From the NCBI GenBank assembly GCA_031291715.1, contig JARLIN010000243.1, positions 1 to 32,230 of the forward strand: a DNA stretch of 32,230 nucleotides, written 5' to 3'. The notes under the pieces are model-generated. The model searched no databases. It saw only the letters and a program-made list of their open reading frames with translations, and was not told the DNA's origin. Position numbers and translations under genes: made by a program. Source of the stretch: Rhodopila sp. (GTDB taxonomy: Bacteria; Pseudomonadota; Alphaproteobacteria; Acetobacterales; Acetobacteraceae). Below are positions 16,666-26,562 of the stretch, in pieces; within the stretch, counting starts at the first letter, position 1, and every line of letters begins with the position of its first letter.

Positions 16666-19170
16666 CTACTCATTCCTCAAGAGCGGCGCCGGCCTGGCCC
16701 GCAGAGCCGCCGCTGTTCCAGCATACCCGAACAGCAGCATGAGTGCGAGTGCTCCCGCAAGTGTGTAAATTAGGGTAACGGGCAGGAAAATCCACTCCGT
16801 GTGCATAATGTAATGCGCCACGCCATAGCTCGCGGCCGATCCGACGATGGCGGCGATCAGGCCAGCGACCAGGCCGAGAAGACCGAACTCGGTCAGCCAG
16901 GCGCCCCGGATCTGGCCGCGGGTGGCGCCGAGGGTTTTCAGGATCACCGCTTCCCTCACCCGGCGGCGCTGCCCGGCGGCGATCGCGCCAACCAGCACGA
17001 ATGTCCCCGCGAGCAGAGTCAACGCACCAGTGGCCGTCAGCGCGGCGGCAACCTGCTCCAGGAGGTCGGCGACCGCGGCCAGCACATCCTCGACGCGGAT
17101 GCCGGTGACGTTCGGCAGGGCGTCAGTCACCGCACGAAGCAAAGCGCCCTGCCCGGCCTTGTCGATCCGGACAGTCGCGATATGGGTGTGCGGCGCATGC
17201 GCGAGCAGACCCGGGCTGGCAACCAGTACGAAATTAATCGACAGCGACTGCCAGGCGATGTCGCGGAGATTGGCAATTTTCAGATCGATGTCGCGGCCGA
17301 GGACGTTGACCCGGATGATGTCGCCGATGCCCACGTGCCAGCCTTTGGCAAGATTGACGTCGAACGACACCAGCGGCGGCCCCGCGTAGTCAGGCGGCCA
17401 CCATTTGCCGGCGACCAGATGAGTCCCCTCGGGCGGGGTCGCGGCATAGGTCAGGCCGCGGTCGCCGCGCAGTGCCCAGGCGGTTTCAGGCGTGGCGACA
17501 ACATTCTCGGTTGAGACGCCATTGACCGCGACGATCCGGGCACGGAGAGATGGCACCTGATGCAGGTCCCGCACGCCCGGTTGTGCGCGGACGATCCGTT
17601 CGAAATCGGCAAGCTGGTCGTTTTGGATATCGACGAAGAAGAAGCTGGGGGCGTTGGCCGGCAGCTGCTCCTGAATCTCATGCTGCATATTGCCCTGGAT
17701 CAGGGCGACGGCCGCCAGAGTCGATAGCCCCAGTCCGGCCGACAACAGAAGCAAGGGCGTGGGTGCGCCGGGCCGGTGCAGGTTGCCGATGCCAAGGCGC
17801 ACCGAGGGCCAGGCCAGGGATGGGGCGAGGCGGGCAAGCCACATCACGGCGGAGCCGCTCGCGCGGAACAGCATCAGCGTCAGGCCGGCGCCGACGCAGA
17901 AACACAGCGCGAAAAAGCGGTCGGTGGCGGTTGCGACCGTCAGGCCAACCAAGGCGAGCGCAAGGGCGGCGTTCACCGCGATCAGTGTGACGGACGGCCG
18001 TGTCGCCTCCGGCATCAGCCCATCGCGAAACAGCGCACCGCCAGGAATCCGCGCCGCTCGGCCCAACGGCCAAAGGGCGAAGCACAACGCGGTTAGCAAT
18101 CCGTAGATGGCCGCCAGCAGAAGCGGTCCGGGATACAGGCCAAGAACCGGCGGCACCGGCAGGATCGGCGCAAGGAACCGGACACCCAGCAGCGGCAGGC
18201 ACGCGCCGGCGGCCACCCCAAGGGCGATGCCGCCTGCCGACAGGGTAAGCACCTGGATCAAACAGACGGCGAAGACGAAGCGAGCGGAAGCGCCGAGGCA
18301 GCGCAATGTGGCGATCGTCCGCGCGCGGGCATCGAGCCAGGCGCGCACGCCGTTAGCGACGCCGATGCCGCCAACGAGCAAAGAGGTCAGGCCGACCAGG
18401 GTCAGAAACAGCGCGGTCTGGTCGATGAAACGGCTGACACCTGGCGCGGCGTCGTGCGGGTCGCGGATCCGCCAGCCCTCTCCGGGGAATTTCTCGCGAA
18501 TGTCCCGGACGATGCCGGCTGGGTCCGAGGCGGTCAGGCGCAAGGCATAGCGGACCATGGAGCCTGGGGAGATCAAGCCGGTGGATGGCAGCGCATCGGC
18601 CGAGATCAGCACACGGGGACCAAGGATCGCGGCGGTGGCGACGCGGTCGGGCTCGTGCGTCAGCGTGCCGGCGATACGGAAGCTGGCGGTCCCAAGCCTG
18701 GCGACGTCGCCGGGATGGAGCCCGAGGCGATCGAGAACGACCTGTTCCGCCAACAAGCCGTACTGACCATCCTGTGGCCGAAGGGCGTCGGGAAGCGACC
18801 GGCCGGGCTCGATGCCAGCGTTGCCGACGAGCGGCCATCGCGCGTCCACGGCCTTCAGCTCGATCAACTGCCGCTCGCCTGACGAGGCGACAAGCATCGA
18901 GCGCATTTGCGTTACGTCGGACGTCGTGGCGCCGCGGCCGCGCAGCCAGTCGCGCAGTTGGCCCGGCAGCGGCTGGGAGCCGCCATCAATCTCCAGATCG
19001 CCGCCGAGGAGAGCGCGGCCGTCGGAGGCGAGGCCGGCATCAACCGCGGCGCGTAAGGTGCCGACCGCGGCGATGACACCGACACCTAGGGCGAGACAGA
19101 GAAGGACGATCCACAGGCCGCGGACCCCGCCACGAAGCTCACGCCGGGCCAGGGTCAGGGCGAGGATCAT
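16666..19170 (-). CDS. ABC transporter permease, YbbP/FtsX-type
   Basis: 834 aa: MILALTLARRELRGGVRGLWIVLLCLALGVGVIAAVGTLRAAV...; C-terminal FtsX-like domain (RRRVREAVILKTLGATRGQIRGAWLTEFGLLGLVAGLIAAIVGS). Confidence 0.9.
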   Translation of the reverse strand: MILALTLARRELRGGVRGLWIVLLCLALGVGVIAAVGTLRAAVDAGLASDGRALLGGDLEIDGGSQPLPGQLRDWLRGRGATTSDVTQMRSMLVASSGERQLIELKAVDARWPLVGNAGIEPGRSLPDALRPQDGQYGLLAEQVVLDRLGLHPGDVARLGTASFRIAGTLTHEPDRVATAAILGPRVLISADALPSTGLISPGSMVRYALRLTASDPAGIVRDIREKFPGEGWRIRDPHDAAPGVSRFIDQTALFLTLVGLTSLLVGGIGVANGVRAWLDARARTIATLRCLGASARFVFAVCLIQVLTLSAGGIALGVAAGACLPLLGVRFLAPILPVPPVLGLYPGPLLLAAIYGLLTALCFALWPLGRAARIPGGALFRDGLMPEATRPSVTLIAVNAALALALVGLTVATATDRFFALCFCVGAGLTLMLFRASGSAVMWLARLAPSLAWPSVRLGIGNLHRPGAPTPLLLLSAGLGLSTLAAVALIQGNMQHEIQEQLPANAPSFFFVDIQNDQLADFERIVRAQPGVRDLHQVPSLRARIVAVNGVSTENVVATPETAWALRGDRGLTYAATPPEGTHLVAGKWWPPDYAGPPLVSFDVNLAKGWHVGIGDIIRVNVLGRDIDLKIANLRDIAWQSLSINFVLVASPGLLAHAPHTHIATVRIDKAGQGALLRAVTDALPNVTGIRVEDVLAAVADLLEQVAAALTATGALTLLAGTFVLVGAIAAGQRRRVREAVILKTLGATRGQIRGAWLTEFGLLGLVAGLIAAIVGSAASYGVAHYIMHTEWIFLPVTLIYTLAGALALMLLFGYAGTAAALRARPAPLLRNE

Positions 19171-19318
19171 GCGATTGCGATCTTATTCGGACGGTGGCTA
19201 AGCACATTCCAGCAATCGTCAGGGCCCGGCCCCTCGTCATGGCACAGCCACAATGATGCGCGTCCCCTTCCGGATACGCCCGTCCAGGATGGCGAGGGCC
19301 TGATTGTCGCCAGCGCCC

Positions 19319-19996
19319 TCACACCGGCACCGCCTCATCCACCCGGCCGTCGGACAGATGCACCTGTCGGTCGCAGCGGCCCGCCAAATCCCGGTCGTGG
19401 GTGATCAGCAGCAGTGTCGCGCCGGTCCGCTGGCGCAGCGCGAACAGCAGGTCGATCACCGACTCCCCGGTTGCCTGGTCCAGGTTGCCGGTCGGTTAAT
19501 CGGCCAGCAGCAGCGCCGGCTCCGGGGCGAAAGCGCGGGCGAGCGCGACCCGCTGCTGCTCCCCGCCGGAAAGCTGCCCCGGGAGGTGCGTCAGACGGTG
19601 ACTCAGGCCAACGGCGTCCAGCGCAGCGCGCGCGCGCGCGTCGGCGTTGCGGACGCCGGCCAGTTCCAGAGGGATCGCCACGTTTTCCAACGCTGTCATG
19701 GTGGGGATCAGGTGGAACGCCTGAAAGACGATACCGACCCGCTCGCGCCGCAGTTTCGCCAGCGCATCCTCGTTCAGCCGGGTGATCTCCTGTCCATCGA
19801 GCGAAACGCTGCCGGACGTCGCGCGTTCCAGCCCCGCCACCACCATCAGGAGGCTGGTCTTGCCCGAGCCGGACGGACCCACCAGGCCGACCGCTTCGCC
19901 CCTGGCGATGTCCAGATCGATCCCACGCAATATGTTGACCGGTCCAGCGGTGGACGGCACGGTCAGGTGCAGATCCCTGATCCGCACGAGCGGCAT
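19319..19996 (-). pseudogene. ABC transporter ATP-binding protein, YbbA/LolD-type, interrupted by an in-frame TAA at 19496-19498
   Basis: Walker [22 protein letters not shown], signature [16 protein letters not shown], then LLLAD*PTGNLDQATGESVIDLLFALRQRTGATLLLITHDRDLAGRCDRQVHLSDGRVDEAVPV*. The frame stays intact on both sides of the stop. Start at 19996 (MPLVRI) or 20038. Confidence 0.85.
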
Positions 19997-20027
19997 GATG
20001 ACTTCGGCTGGGAGCGGAGAGAGCGGA

Positions 20028-20690
20028 ATGGAATCCATTGGCACTTTATATTGTGGTGCGGGATGGCGGCGAAAGGCCTGGTGCGTGGTTGCAATGGTGT
20101 TAGCCGTTGCCGGGCCGGCTCTGGCGGCGCCTCCGCGCCTGCTGGTGCTGGGGGATTCCCTGTCCGCCGGCTACGGGTTGCCGCATGATGAAGGGTTCGA
20201 GGTCCAGTTGCAGCGGGCGCTGAAGGCGCACGGCCATGACGTGTCCATTATCGACGGCGCCGTTTCAGGCGACACCAGCGCCGGCGGCCGCGCCCGGCTG
20301 GACTGGACGCTGGGCGATGGCGCCGATGCAGCGATCGTGGAACTCGGTGCGAATGACGGGCTGCGCGGCGTCGATCCAAAGGACATGGAGGCGAATCTGT
20401 CCGCGATCCTGGACGCCCTGGCGGCGAAGCACATCCCGGTGCTCTTGACCGGGATGTACGCGCCGCCGAACCTGGGACCGGACTATCAGGCGGCGTACCG
20501 CGCGGTGTTCGACCGGCTTGGGGCGCGGCCCGGCGTGCTGTATGACCCATTCTTCCTGGACGGCGTGGCGACGAAGCCGGACCTGATCCAGGCGGACCAT
20601 CTGCATCCAAATGCCGAAGGCGTGAAGCGCGAGGTTGCGCGACTCCTTCCCCTGGTGGAAAAATTGCTGGGCAAGGCAAATCCAGCATGA
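20028..20690 (+). CDS. arylesterase / TesA-type GDSL (SGNH) hydrolase
   Basis: Signal peptide [36 protein letters not shown] (block I), [29 protein letters not shown] (catalytic DxxH). Confidence 0.93.
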   Translation: MESIGTLYCGAGWRRKAWCVVAMVLAVAGPALAAPPRLLVLGDSLSAGYGLPHDEGFEVQLQRALKAHGHDVSIIDGAVSGDTSAGGRARLDWTLGDGADAAIVELGANDGLRGVDPKDMEANLSAILDALAAKHIPVLLTGMYAPPNLGPDYQAAYRAVFDRLGARPGVLYDPFFLDGVATKPDLIQADHLHPNAEGVKREVARLLPLVEKLLGKANPA

Positions 20691-20700
20691 GGTTGACAGC

Positions 20701-21237
20701 ATGAGGCTATTTGTCGCCCTCGATCTGCCGTGGATATTGCGTGAGAGGCTTTCGGCGCTTGCCGGGGCTGGTGTTCCTGGCGCCCGCTGGGTGCCACCCG
20801 CGAATTACCACCTGACCCTGCGGTTCATCGGGGAGACTCCCGGACATCGCGCGGAAGACATCGACATAGCGTTGACCGGGCTACGGGCGCGGGGCTTTTC
20901 GCTGACTCTCGCCGGGGTGGGCACCTTCACGAAGGGCGGACGGAGCACGGCGCTTTGGGTGGGGGTAGAACGGAACCCGCAACTGGACCATCTGCAGAAC
21001 AAGATCGAAACCGCGCTGCAGCGTTGCGGGCTGGAGCCGGAGCGTCGGCGATTCCAACCGCACGTGACGCTGGCTCGGCTGGACAATGTGGCCGAGGGGA
21101 AACTGGTCTCCTACGTGCAGGCGCACAACCTGTTCCGGGCGGAACCGGTGCCGGTGGAGCACTTCACGCTGTTCAGCTCGCAGTTGGGGAAAGAGGCTTC
21201 GGTTTATACGGCCGAGGTGGAATACGAGTTGGGGTGA
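20701..21237 (+). CDS. thpR: RNA 2',3'-cyclic phosphodiesterase (2'-5' RNA ligase family)
   Basis: MRLFVALDLPWILRERLSALAG...NYHLTLRFIGET...FQPHVTLARL: two HxT motifs. Confidence 0.93.
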   Translation: MRLFVALDLPWILRERLSALAGAGVPGARWVPPANYHLTLRFIGETPGHRAEDIDIALTGLRARGFSLTLAGVGTFTKGGRSTALWVGVERNPQLDHLQNKIETALQRCGLEPERRRFQPHVTLARLDNVAEGKLVSYVQAHNLFRAEPVPVEHFTLFSSQLGKEASVYTAEVEYELG

Positions 21238-21243
21238 TACCAG

Positions 21244-21271
21244 CGGCCCGAAGGGTCGATACTTCGGGCCG
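21244..21271. terminator. bidirectional terminator hairpin downstream of thpR
   Basis: CGGCCCGAAG-GGTCGATA-CTTCGGGCCG followed by TTGTT. Confidence 0.7.
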
Positions 21272-21308
21272 TTGTTACAAGAGGCGTCCCGTGCCTTCTC
21301 ACCCCGCC

Positions 21309-21401
21309 GTCGTCCCCGGCTTTGGCCCAGGGACTCGGCTCACCCCATCGTTTGTAGGCATCCCCGGGTCAAGCCCGGGGATGATAGTGGACGATATGGG
21401 G
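21309..21401. repeat. intergenic palindromic repeat (family B) between thpR and ppdK
   Basis: Contains the perfect CATCCCCGGG-TCAAG-CCCGGGGATG hairpin (21359-21383), flanked by CCCCATCG / CGATATGGGG and preceded by the half-unit CGTCGTCCCCGGCTTTGGCCCAGGGA. Confidence 0.7.
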
Positions 21402-21420
21402 TAGTAACGCGGGGGAACGC

Positions 21421-24090
21421 CTACGCCGTCCGGTCGCCGCCTGCCCCCAGCGCCGCCTGCGCGGCGGCCAGCCGGGCGACCGGCACGCGGAACGGGCTGC
21501 ATGACACGTAGTCCAGCCCGACCTGCTCGCAGAACGCGATGGACGCAGGATCGCCGCCATGCTCCCCGCAAATGCCGAGCTTGAGGTTCGGCTTCGTGGC
21601 GCGGCCCTTCTCGGCGGCGATGCGGACCATCTCGCCGACACCCTCAACGTCGATCGACACGAATGGGTCCTTCGGCAGGATTCCCGCCTCCACATAGTGC
21701 GGCAGGAACTTGCCGGCATCATCGCGCGACAGGCCGAACACAGTCTGTGTCAGATCGTTGGTGCCAAAGCTGAAGAAGTCGGCAACTTCGGCGATCTTGT
21801 CGGCCAGGATGGCGGCGCGCGGCAGCTCGATCATGGTCCCGACGCTGTATTCGATCGTCGTGCCGGTTTCCTTGAACACCTCAGCGGCGATCCTATCGAC
21901 CTGGGCGCGGGTGATCTCCAGTTCCTTCTTCATGCCCACCAGCGGGATCATGATTTCCGGATGCGGCGCCTTGCCGGTTTCCTTGGCGACGGCGATCGCA
22001 CCCTCGAAGATCGCGCGAGCCTGCATCTCGTAGATTTCCGGAAAGGAAATGCCCAGGCGGCACCCGCGATGGCCCAGCATCGGGTTCGCCTCGGCCAGTT
22101 CCGCCGCGCGCTGGCGGATGGTCCCGATATCGGTGCCCAGCGAGTCCGCCACTTCCTGCATTTCCTGGTCGCCGTGCGGCAGGAACTCGTGGAGTGGTGG
22201 GTCGAGCAGCCGAATGGTCACCGGCAACCCGGCCATGATGGTGAACAGTTGCCGGAAATCCTCCCGTTGGAACGGCAGCAAGCGCGCCAGCGCGGTACGC
22301 CGGCCGGCCTCACTGTGGGAGATGATCATCTGGCGGACCGCCAGAATGCGCTCCGGGTTGAAGAACATATGTTCGGTCCGGCACAGGCCGATACCCTCGG
22401 CGCCGAACTTGCGGGCCGTTTCGGCGTCCATCGGCGTTTCCGCGTTGGCACGCACGCCCATGCGGCGGCACTTGTCGGCCCATTCCATCAACGTGCCGAA
22501 ATCGCCCGACATGGCGGGCTCGATCATCGCGACTGGGCCGACGAACACCTCACCGGTGGCGCCGTCGAGCGTGATGACCTCACCGGCGCGGATGAACTTG
22601 CCGCCGGCGGCGAGAACCTGGCTGTTGTAGTCCACGCTGATGCCGCCGGCACCAGCGACGCAGGGGCGCCCCATGCCGCGGGCGACCACGGCGGCGTGGC
22701 TGGTCATACCGCCGCGGGTGGTCAGGATGCCCTTGGCGGCGTGCATGCCGTGGATGTCCTCGGGGCTGGTCTCGATCCGGACCAGGATGACGGACTCGCC
22801 CTTGGCGGCGCGGCTTTCGGCTTCATCCGCGCTGAACACGACGGTGCCGCAGGCCGCACCGGGGCTGGCGGGCAGGCCTTTGCCGAGCAGGGTACGCGGG
22901 GCCTTCGGGTCCAGCATCGGATGCAGTAGCTGATCCAGCGAGGACGGGTTGACGCGCATCACCGCCTCAGACTCGTCGATCAGGCCCTCGCGGGCCATTT
23001 CCACCGCCATGCGCAGTGAGGCCGCGGCGGTGCGTTTGCCGTTGCGGGTCTGCAGCATGTACAGCTTGTTCTGCTGAACGGTGAACTCGATGTCCTGCAT
23101 GTCCTTGTAGTGCTTTTCCAAGGTCGAGCGGACTTCCATCAGCTCCGCGTACGCCTTGGGCATGGCTTGTTCGAGCGGGATTTCGCCCGGCTTGGCGACG
23201 GAGGCGGACAGCGGCTGCGGCGTGCGAATGCCGGCAACGACGTCCTCGCCCTGCGCATTCACCAGATACTCGCCATAGAACATGTTCTCGCCGGTCGACG
23301 GGTCGCGGGTGAAGCAGACGCCGGTGGCGCAGTCGTTACCCATGTTGCCGAACACCATGGCCTGGACGTTCACCGCGGTGCCCCAACCGGCGGGGATGTC
23401 GTGCAGGCGGCGATAGGTGATCGCGCGCGGGTTCATCCAGGAGCCGAACACGGCGCCGATGGCGCCCCAAAGTTGCTCGTGCGGATCCTGCGGGAATGGA
23501 TTCCCGGTCTCCTGATGGACGAGATCCTTGTAGCCCTCCACCACACCGCGCCAGTTCTGCGCGCTCAGCGCAGTGTCCTCGATCACGTTGGCGTCGAGTT
23601 TGGCGTGCTCGATAATCTCTTCGAAGCGGTGATGATCGACGCCCAGCACGACCGAGCCGTACATCTGGATGAATCGGCGGTAGGAATCCCACGCGAAGCG
23701 GTCATCGTTGGCGGCTTTGGCGAGGCCTTCGACGGTGATGTCGTTCAGGCCGAGGTTCAGGACCGTGTCCATCATCCCCGGCATCGACACGCGGGCGCCG
23801 GAGCGAACCGAAACCAGCAGCGGATGCGCGTTGTCGCCAAAATTCAGGCCGACCGCTTTCTCGACCGCGGCCAGGGCGGCATCGACCTGGCCCTTCAGGT
23901 CGGCCGGGTAGTTGCGGTCATTGTCGTAGAAGGCGGTGCAAACATCCGCCGTGATAGTAAAGCCCGGCGGGACCGGCAGGCCGATCGACGACATTTCCGC
24001 GAGATTGGCCCCCTTCCCACCCAGGAGATTGCGCATGTCCGCTCGGCCTTCGTTGTGGCCGGCGCCGAAGCTGTAAACCCACTTGGTCAT
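21421..24090 (-). CDS. ppdK: pyruvate, phosphate dikinase
   Basis: MTKWVYSFGAGHNEGRADMRNLLGGKGANLAEMSSIGLPVPPGFTIT...GILTTRGGMTSHAAVVARGMGRPCVAGAG...FGTNDLTQTVFGLSRDDAGKFL...KLGICGEHGGDPASIAFCEQVGLDYVSCSPFRVPVARLAAAQAAL. Confidence 0.97.
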   Translation of the reverse strand: MTKWVYSFGAGHNEGRADMRNLLGGKGANLAEMSSIGLPVPPGFTITADVCTAFYDNDRNYPADLKGQVDAALAAVEKAVGLNFGDNAHPLLVSVRSGARVSMPGMMDTVLNLGLNDITVEGLAKAANDDRFAWDSYRRFIQMYGSVVLGVDHHRFEEIIEHAKLDANVIEDTALSAQNWRGVVEGYKDLVHQETGNPFPQDPHEQLWGAIGAVFGSWMNPRAITYRRLHDIPAGWGTAVNVQAMVFGNMGNDCATGVCFTRDPSTGENMFYGEYLVNAQGEDVVAGIRTPQPLSASVAKPGEIPLEQAMPKAYAELMEVRSTLEKHYKDMQDIEFTVQQNKLYMLQTRNGKRTAAASLRMAVEMAREGLIDESEAVMRVNPSSLDQLLHPMLDPKAPRTLLGKGLPASPGAACGTVVFSADEAESRAAKGESVILVRIETSPEDIHGMHAAKGILTTRGGMTSHAAVVARGMGRPCVAGAGGISVDYNSQVLAAGGKFIRAGEVITLDGATGEVFVGPVAMIEPAMSGDFGTLMEWADKCRRMGVRANAETPMDAETARKFGAEGIGLCRTEHMFFNPERILAVRQMIISHSEAGRRTALARLLPFQREDFRQLFTIMAGLPVTIRLLDPPLHEFLPHGDQEMQEVADSLGTDIGTIRQRAAELAEANPMLGHRGCRLGISFPEIYEMQARAIFEGAIAVAKETGKAPHPEIMIPLVGMKKELEITRAQVDRIAAEVFKETGTTIEYSVGTMIELPRAAILADKIAEVADFFSFGTNDLTQTVFGLSRDDAGKFLPHYVEAGILPKDPFVSIDVEGVGEMVRIAAEKGRATKPNLKLGICGEHGGDPASIAFCEQVGLDYVSCSPFRVPVARLAAAQAALGAGGDRTA

Positions 24091-24102
24091 GGCAGACCCC
24101 AT

Positions 24103-26157
24103 CTAGCCTTCGATTCGGGAGAAATCAGCGATCTGGTCCATGATGGACCGGACCTGGTTGAGCAAACGCAAACGATTGCGGCGTAAATCGGGCTCCGTGG
24201 CGTTCACGGTCACCTTTTCAAAGAACGCGTCCAGGGGCGCGCGGATGCCGGCCATATAGACCATGGCTCCGCGATAGTCCTCGCGCCTTAGCGTTTCCTC
24301 GGCGGCGACCGTCAGAGCGGCCGCGGCGGTGTAGAGCTGCGCTTCCTCATCGGATCGCAGCTCGTCAACATCGGGTGCGCCGGAATGGGGCCCGTCTTTA
24401 CGGTCCTCGATGCGCAGGATGTTCGCCGCACGGCGGTAGCCGGCGAGCAGATTCGTGCCATCCGACGCCGCGAGCAATTCACCCACCGCCTCGGCGCGGG
24501 CGAGCAGTGCGACCAGATCGTCGTCCTGACCGGCCTCCAGGCCGCGCGCGCCGAACACCGCATTCAGAATATCGTAGCGCGCACCCTCCACCCGGAGCTG
24601 AACGGTCAGGCGTTCGACGATGAACTCGAACACGGCCTGCACCGTGGCCTGATCCGCGGTGGCGGCAGCCAGCAGATCGCGCAGGTGCACGCGCAGGCCG
24701 TTTTCGCGGATGATGCGGATCACGCCGAGCGCCGCCCGGCGCAGCGCATAGGGATCACCCGAGCCGGTGGGCTTTTCGCCGATCGCGAAAAAGCCCGTCA
24801 GTTGGTCCAGCTTGTCGGCCAGGGCGACGGCGATCGAAACCGGGGCGGACGGTGCGGCCTCGGCGGGACCACGCGGGGCGTAGTGGTCGCGGATGGCGTC
24901 CGCGACTTCGCGGGCTTCGCCGTCGTGCAGCGCGTAATAGCGGCCCATGACACCTTGCAGCTCGGGGAACTCCCCGACCATGCCGGTGACGAGGTCCGCC
25001 TTCGCCAGTTCAGCGGCGCGGGCGGCCTGGACCGGGTCGGCGTCGACCAGAGGGGCGATTCTGGCGGCCAGGGCCTTGAGGCGACGGACACGGTCGCCCT
25101 GCGTTCCGAGTTTGGCCTGAAAGGTAACCTTGTCGAGCGCCGGGATGCGGCTTTCCAGACGGGTCTTGCGGTCCAGGTCCCAGAAATGGCGGGCGTCGGA
25201 GAAACGGGCGCGGAGGACTCGTTCATTGCCGGCGATGATGGCGGCGCCGTGGTCGTCGGCCTCGATATTGGCGACGAAGGCGAACCAGGGGGCGGCATCA
25301 CCCTCGGCGGTGCGCAAGGCGAAGTAGCGCTGGTTCACGCGCATGGAGACCTGCATGACCTCCGGCGGCAGATCCATGTGCTCGTCCGCGATACGGCCCA
25401 GGTGCGGCACCGGCCATTCGACCAGACCGGCGACCTCATCCAGCAGACCGGGGTCATCCACAACGGTCAGGGATTTCTCGGCAGCCAGACCGGCGATACG
25501 GTCGGCGATGACGCGCTTGCGGTCGGTGGCATCGACCAGGACGCGGTGCGCGGCCAGCTTCTCCCGCCAATCGGCGGCGGAGGACACAGCGAAAGCGCCA
25601 GGGGCGTGGAAGCGGTGGCCCTCAGTCAGGTTGCCGGACGCAAGATTGTGGCCGTCATCGCTGCCGTCACGCAGGTCGAACGGCACGACCACACCGTCCA
25701 GCAGGCAGATGATGCGGCGGAGGGGACGGACCCAGACGAAGTTGCTACTGCCACCCCAGCGCATGGATTTCGGCCAGTGGAAGCGGCGCAGCAGTCCCGG
25801 CATGGCGCCGGCGATCAGCTCGGCGGCGGAGATCGCGGCGGCGCTTTTCTCCAGCACCCAGTAGTCGCCTTCCTGGCGAAGCTGGTCGCGGGTGGCATTG
25901 TGCTTGCGAAGGAAGCCGGTCAGCGCCTGTTCCGGCGCGTTGGCGCGGGGGCCGCGTTCGGTGGAACTGGCGGCGGCGACTTCGGCGGCCACCTCGGCAC
26001 CCAGCGCGATGCGGCGGGGACCGAACCAGGTGACGACGTTGGCGGGCGCGATCTGGGCGAGCACCGCCGTGACAGCGCGTTCGAGTTCGGCCGCGCCGCC
26101 GCGCTGCATGCGAGCGGGGATTTCCTCGCTGAACAGTTCCAGGAAAAGTTCGGGCAT
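24103..26157 (-). CDS. glyS: glycyl-tRNA synthetase beta subunit
   Basis: MPELFLELFSEEIPARMQ...GPRRIALGAEV...FHWPKSMRWGGSSNFVWVRPLRRIICLLDGVVVPF; ATG 26157 immediately follows the vapC stop. Confidence 0.97.
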   Translation of the reverse strand: MPELFLELFSEEIPARMQRGGAAELERAVTAVLAQIAPANVVTWFGPRRIALGAEVAAEVAAASSTERGPRANAPEQALTGFLRKHNATRDQLRQEGDYWVLEKSAAAISAAELIAGAMPGLLRRFHWPKSMRWGGSSNFVWVRPLRRIICLLDGVVVPFDLRDGSDDGHNLASGNLTEGHRFHAPGAFAVSSAADWREKLAAHRVLVDATDRKRVIADRIAGLAAEKSLTVVDDPGLLDEVAGLVEWPVPHLGRIADEHMDLPPEVMQVSMRVNQRYFALRTAEGDAAPWFAFVANIEADDHGAAIIAGNERVLRARFSDARHFWDLDRKTRLESRIPALDKVTFQAKLGTQGDRVRRLKALAARIAPLVDADPVQAARAAELAKADLVTGMVGEFPELQGVMGRYYALHDGEAREVADAIRDHYAPRGPAEAAPSAPVSIAVALADKLDQLTGFFAIGEKPTGSGDPYALRRAALGVIRIIRENGLRVHLRDLLAAATADQATVQAVFEFIVERLTVQLRVEGARYDILNAVFGARGLEAGQDDDLVALLARAEAVGELLAASDGTNLLAGYRRAANILRIEDRKDGPHSGAPDVDELRSDEEAQLYTAAAALTVAAEETLRREDYRGAMVYMAGIRAPLDAFFEKVTVNATEPDLRRNRLRLLNQVRSIMDQIADFSRIEG

Positions 26158-26159
26158 GT

Positions 26160-26555
26160 TCAGTCTTTCAGTGCCGGCTCGACGTCGGTTTGGGCGAAAT
26201 CGTCGCCAATGAACAGGAGGGGCTCTCCCGACAGCTTGGCGAGCGCGTAGGCAAAGCAATCGCCATAGTTCAGCTTCGCGGGATGGTTGCCGCGGCCATA
26301 GTCAGCATGGGCGCTCCGGCTGCGATAGGCGGCCTCGACGGTGACAGGCACCAATTCCATGCCAAGTTCTTGAATCAAGTCCTCGAATCTGGCTTTGGCC
26401 CGTGGATTTTTCCGCGAGTCGACGACCATGGCGGCTTCCACCCAGTTCGCGACCGACATGCGCAGCGCGGGCGCATCGACCATGGCCGCGGCCACGCGCG
26501 GCTCATCCGGTTCGTTCAGGATCATCGCCAGAAGTGCTGAGCTATCCACGATCAT
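26160..26555 (-). CDS. vapC: type II toxin, PIN-domain ribonuclease (VapC family)
   Basis: MIVDSSALLAMILNEPDEPRVAAAMVDAPALRMSVANWVEAAMVVDSRKN...LNYGDCFAYALAKLSGEPLLFIGDDFAQTDVEPALKD: PIN acidic residues (D4, E, GDCFAYALA, GDDF). Confidence 0.92.
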   Translation of the reverse strand: MIVDSSALLAMILNEPDEPRVAAAMVDAPALRMSVANWVEAAMVVDSRKNPRAKARFEDLIQELGMELVPVTVEAAYRSRSAHADYGRGNHPAKLNYGDCFAYALAKLSGEPLLFIGDDFAQTDVEPALKD

Positions 26556-26562
26556 CCCATGA

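Noticed and set aside
19201-19318. Possible extra repeat copy (CCTCGTCATGGCACAGCCACAATGATGCG) between ybbP and ybbA
   Set aside because: Too degenerate to assign to either repeat family with confidence.
21559-22929. 456-aa plus-strand ORF opposite ppdK
   Set aside because: Antisense artefact of ppdK; composition is not domain-like.
24385-26250. 621-aa plus-strand ORF opposite glyS
   Set aside because: High-GC antisense artefact; glyS is clear on the minus strand.
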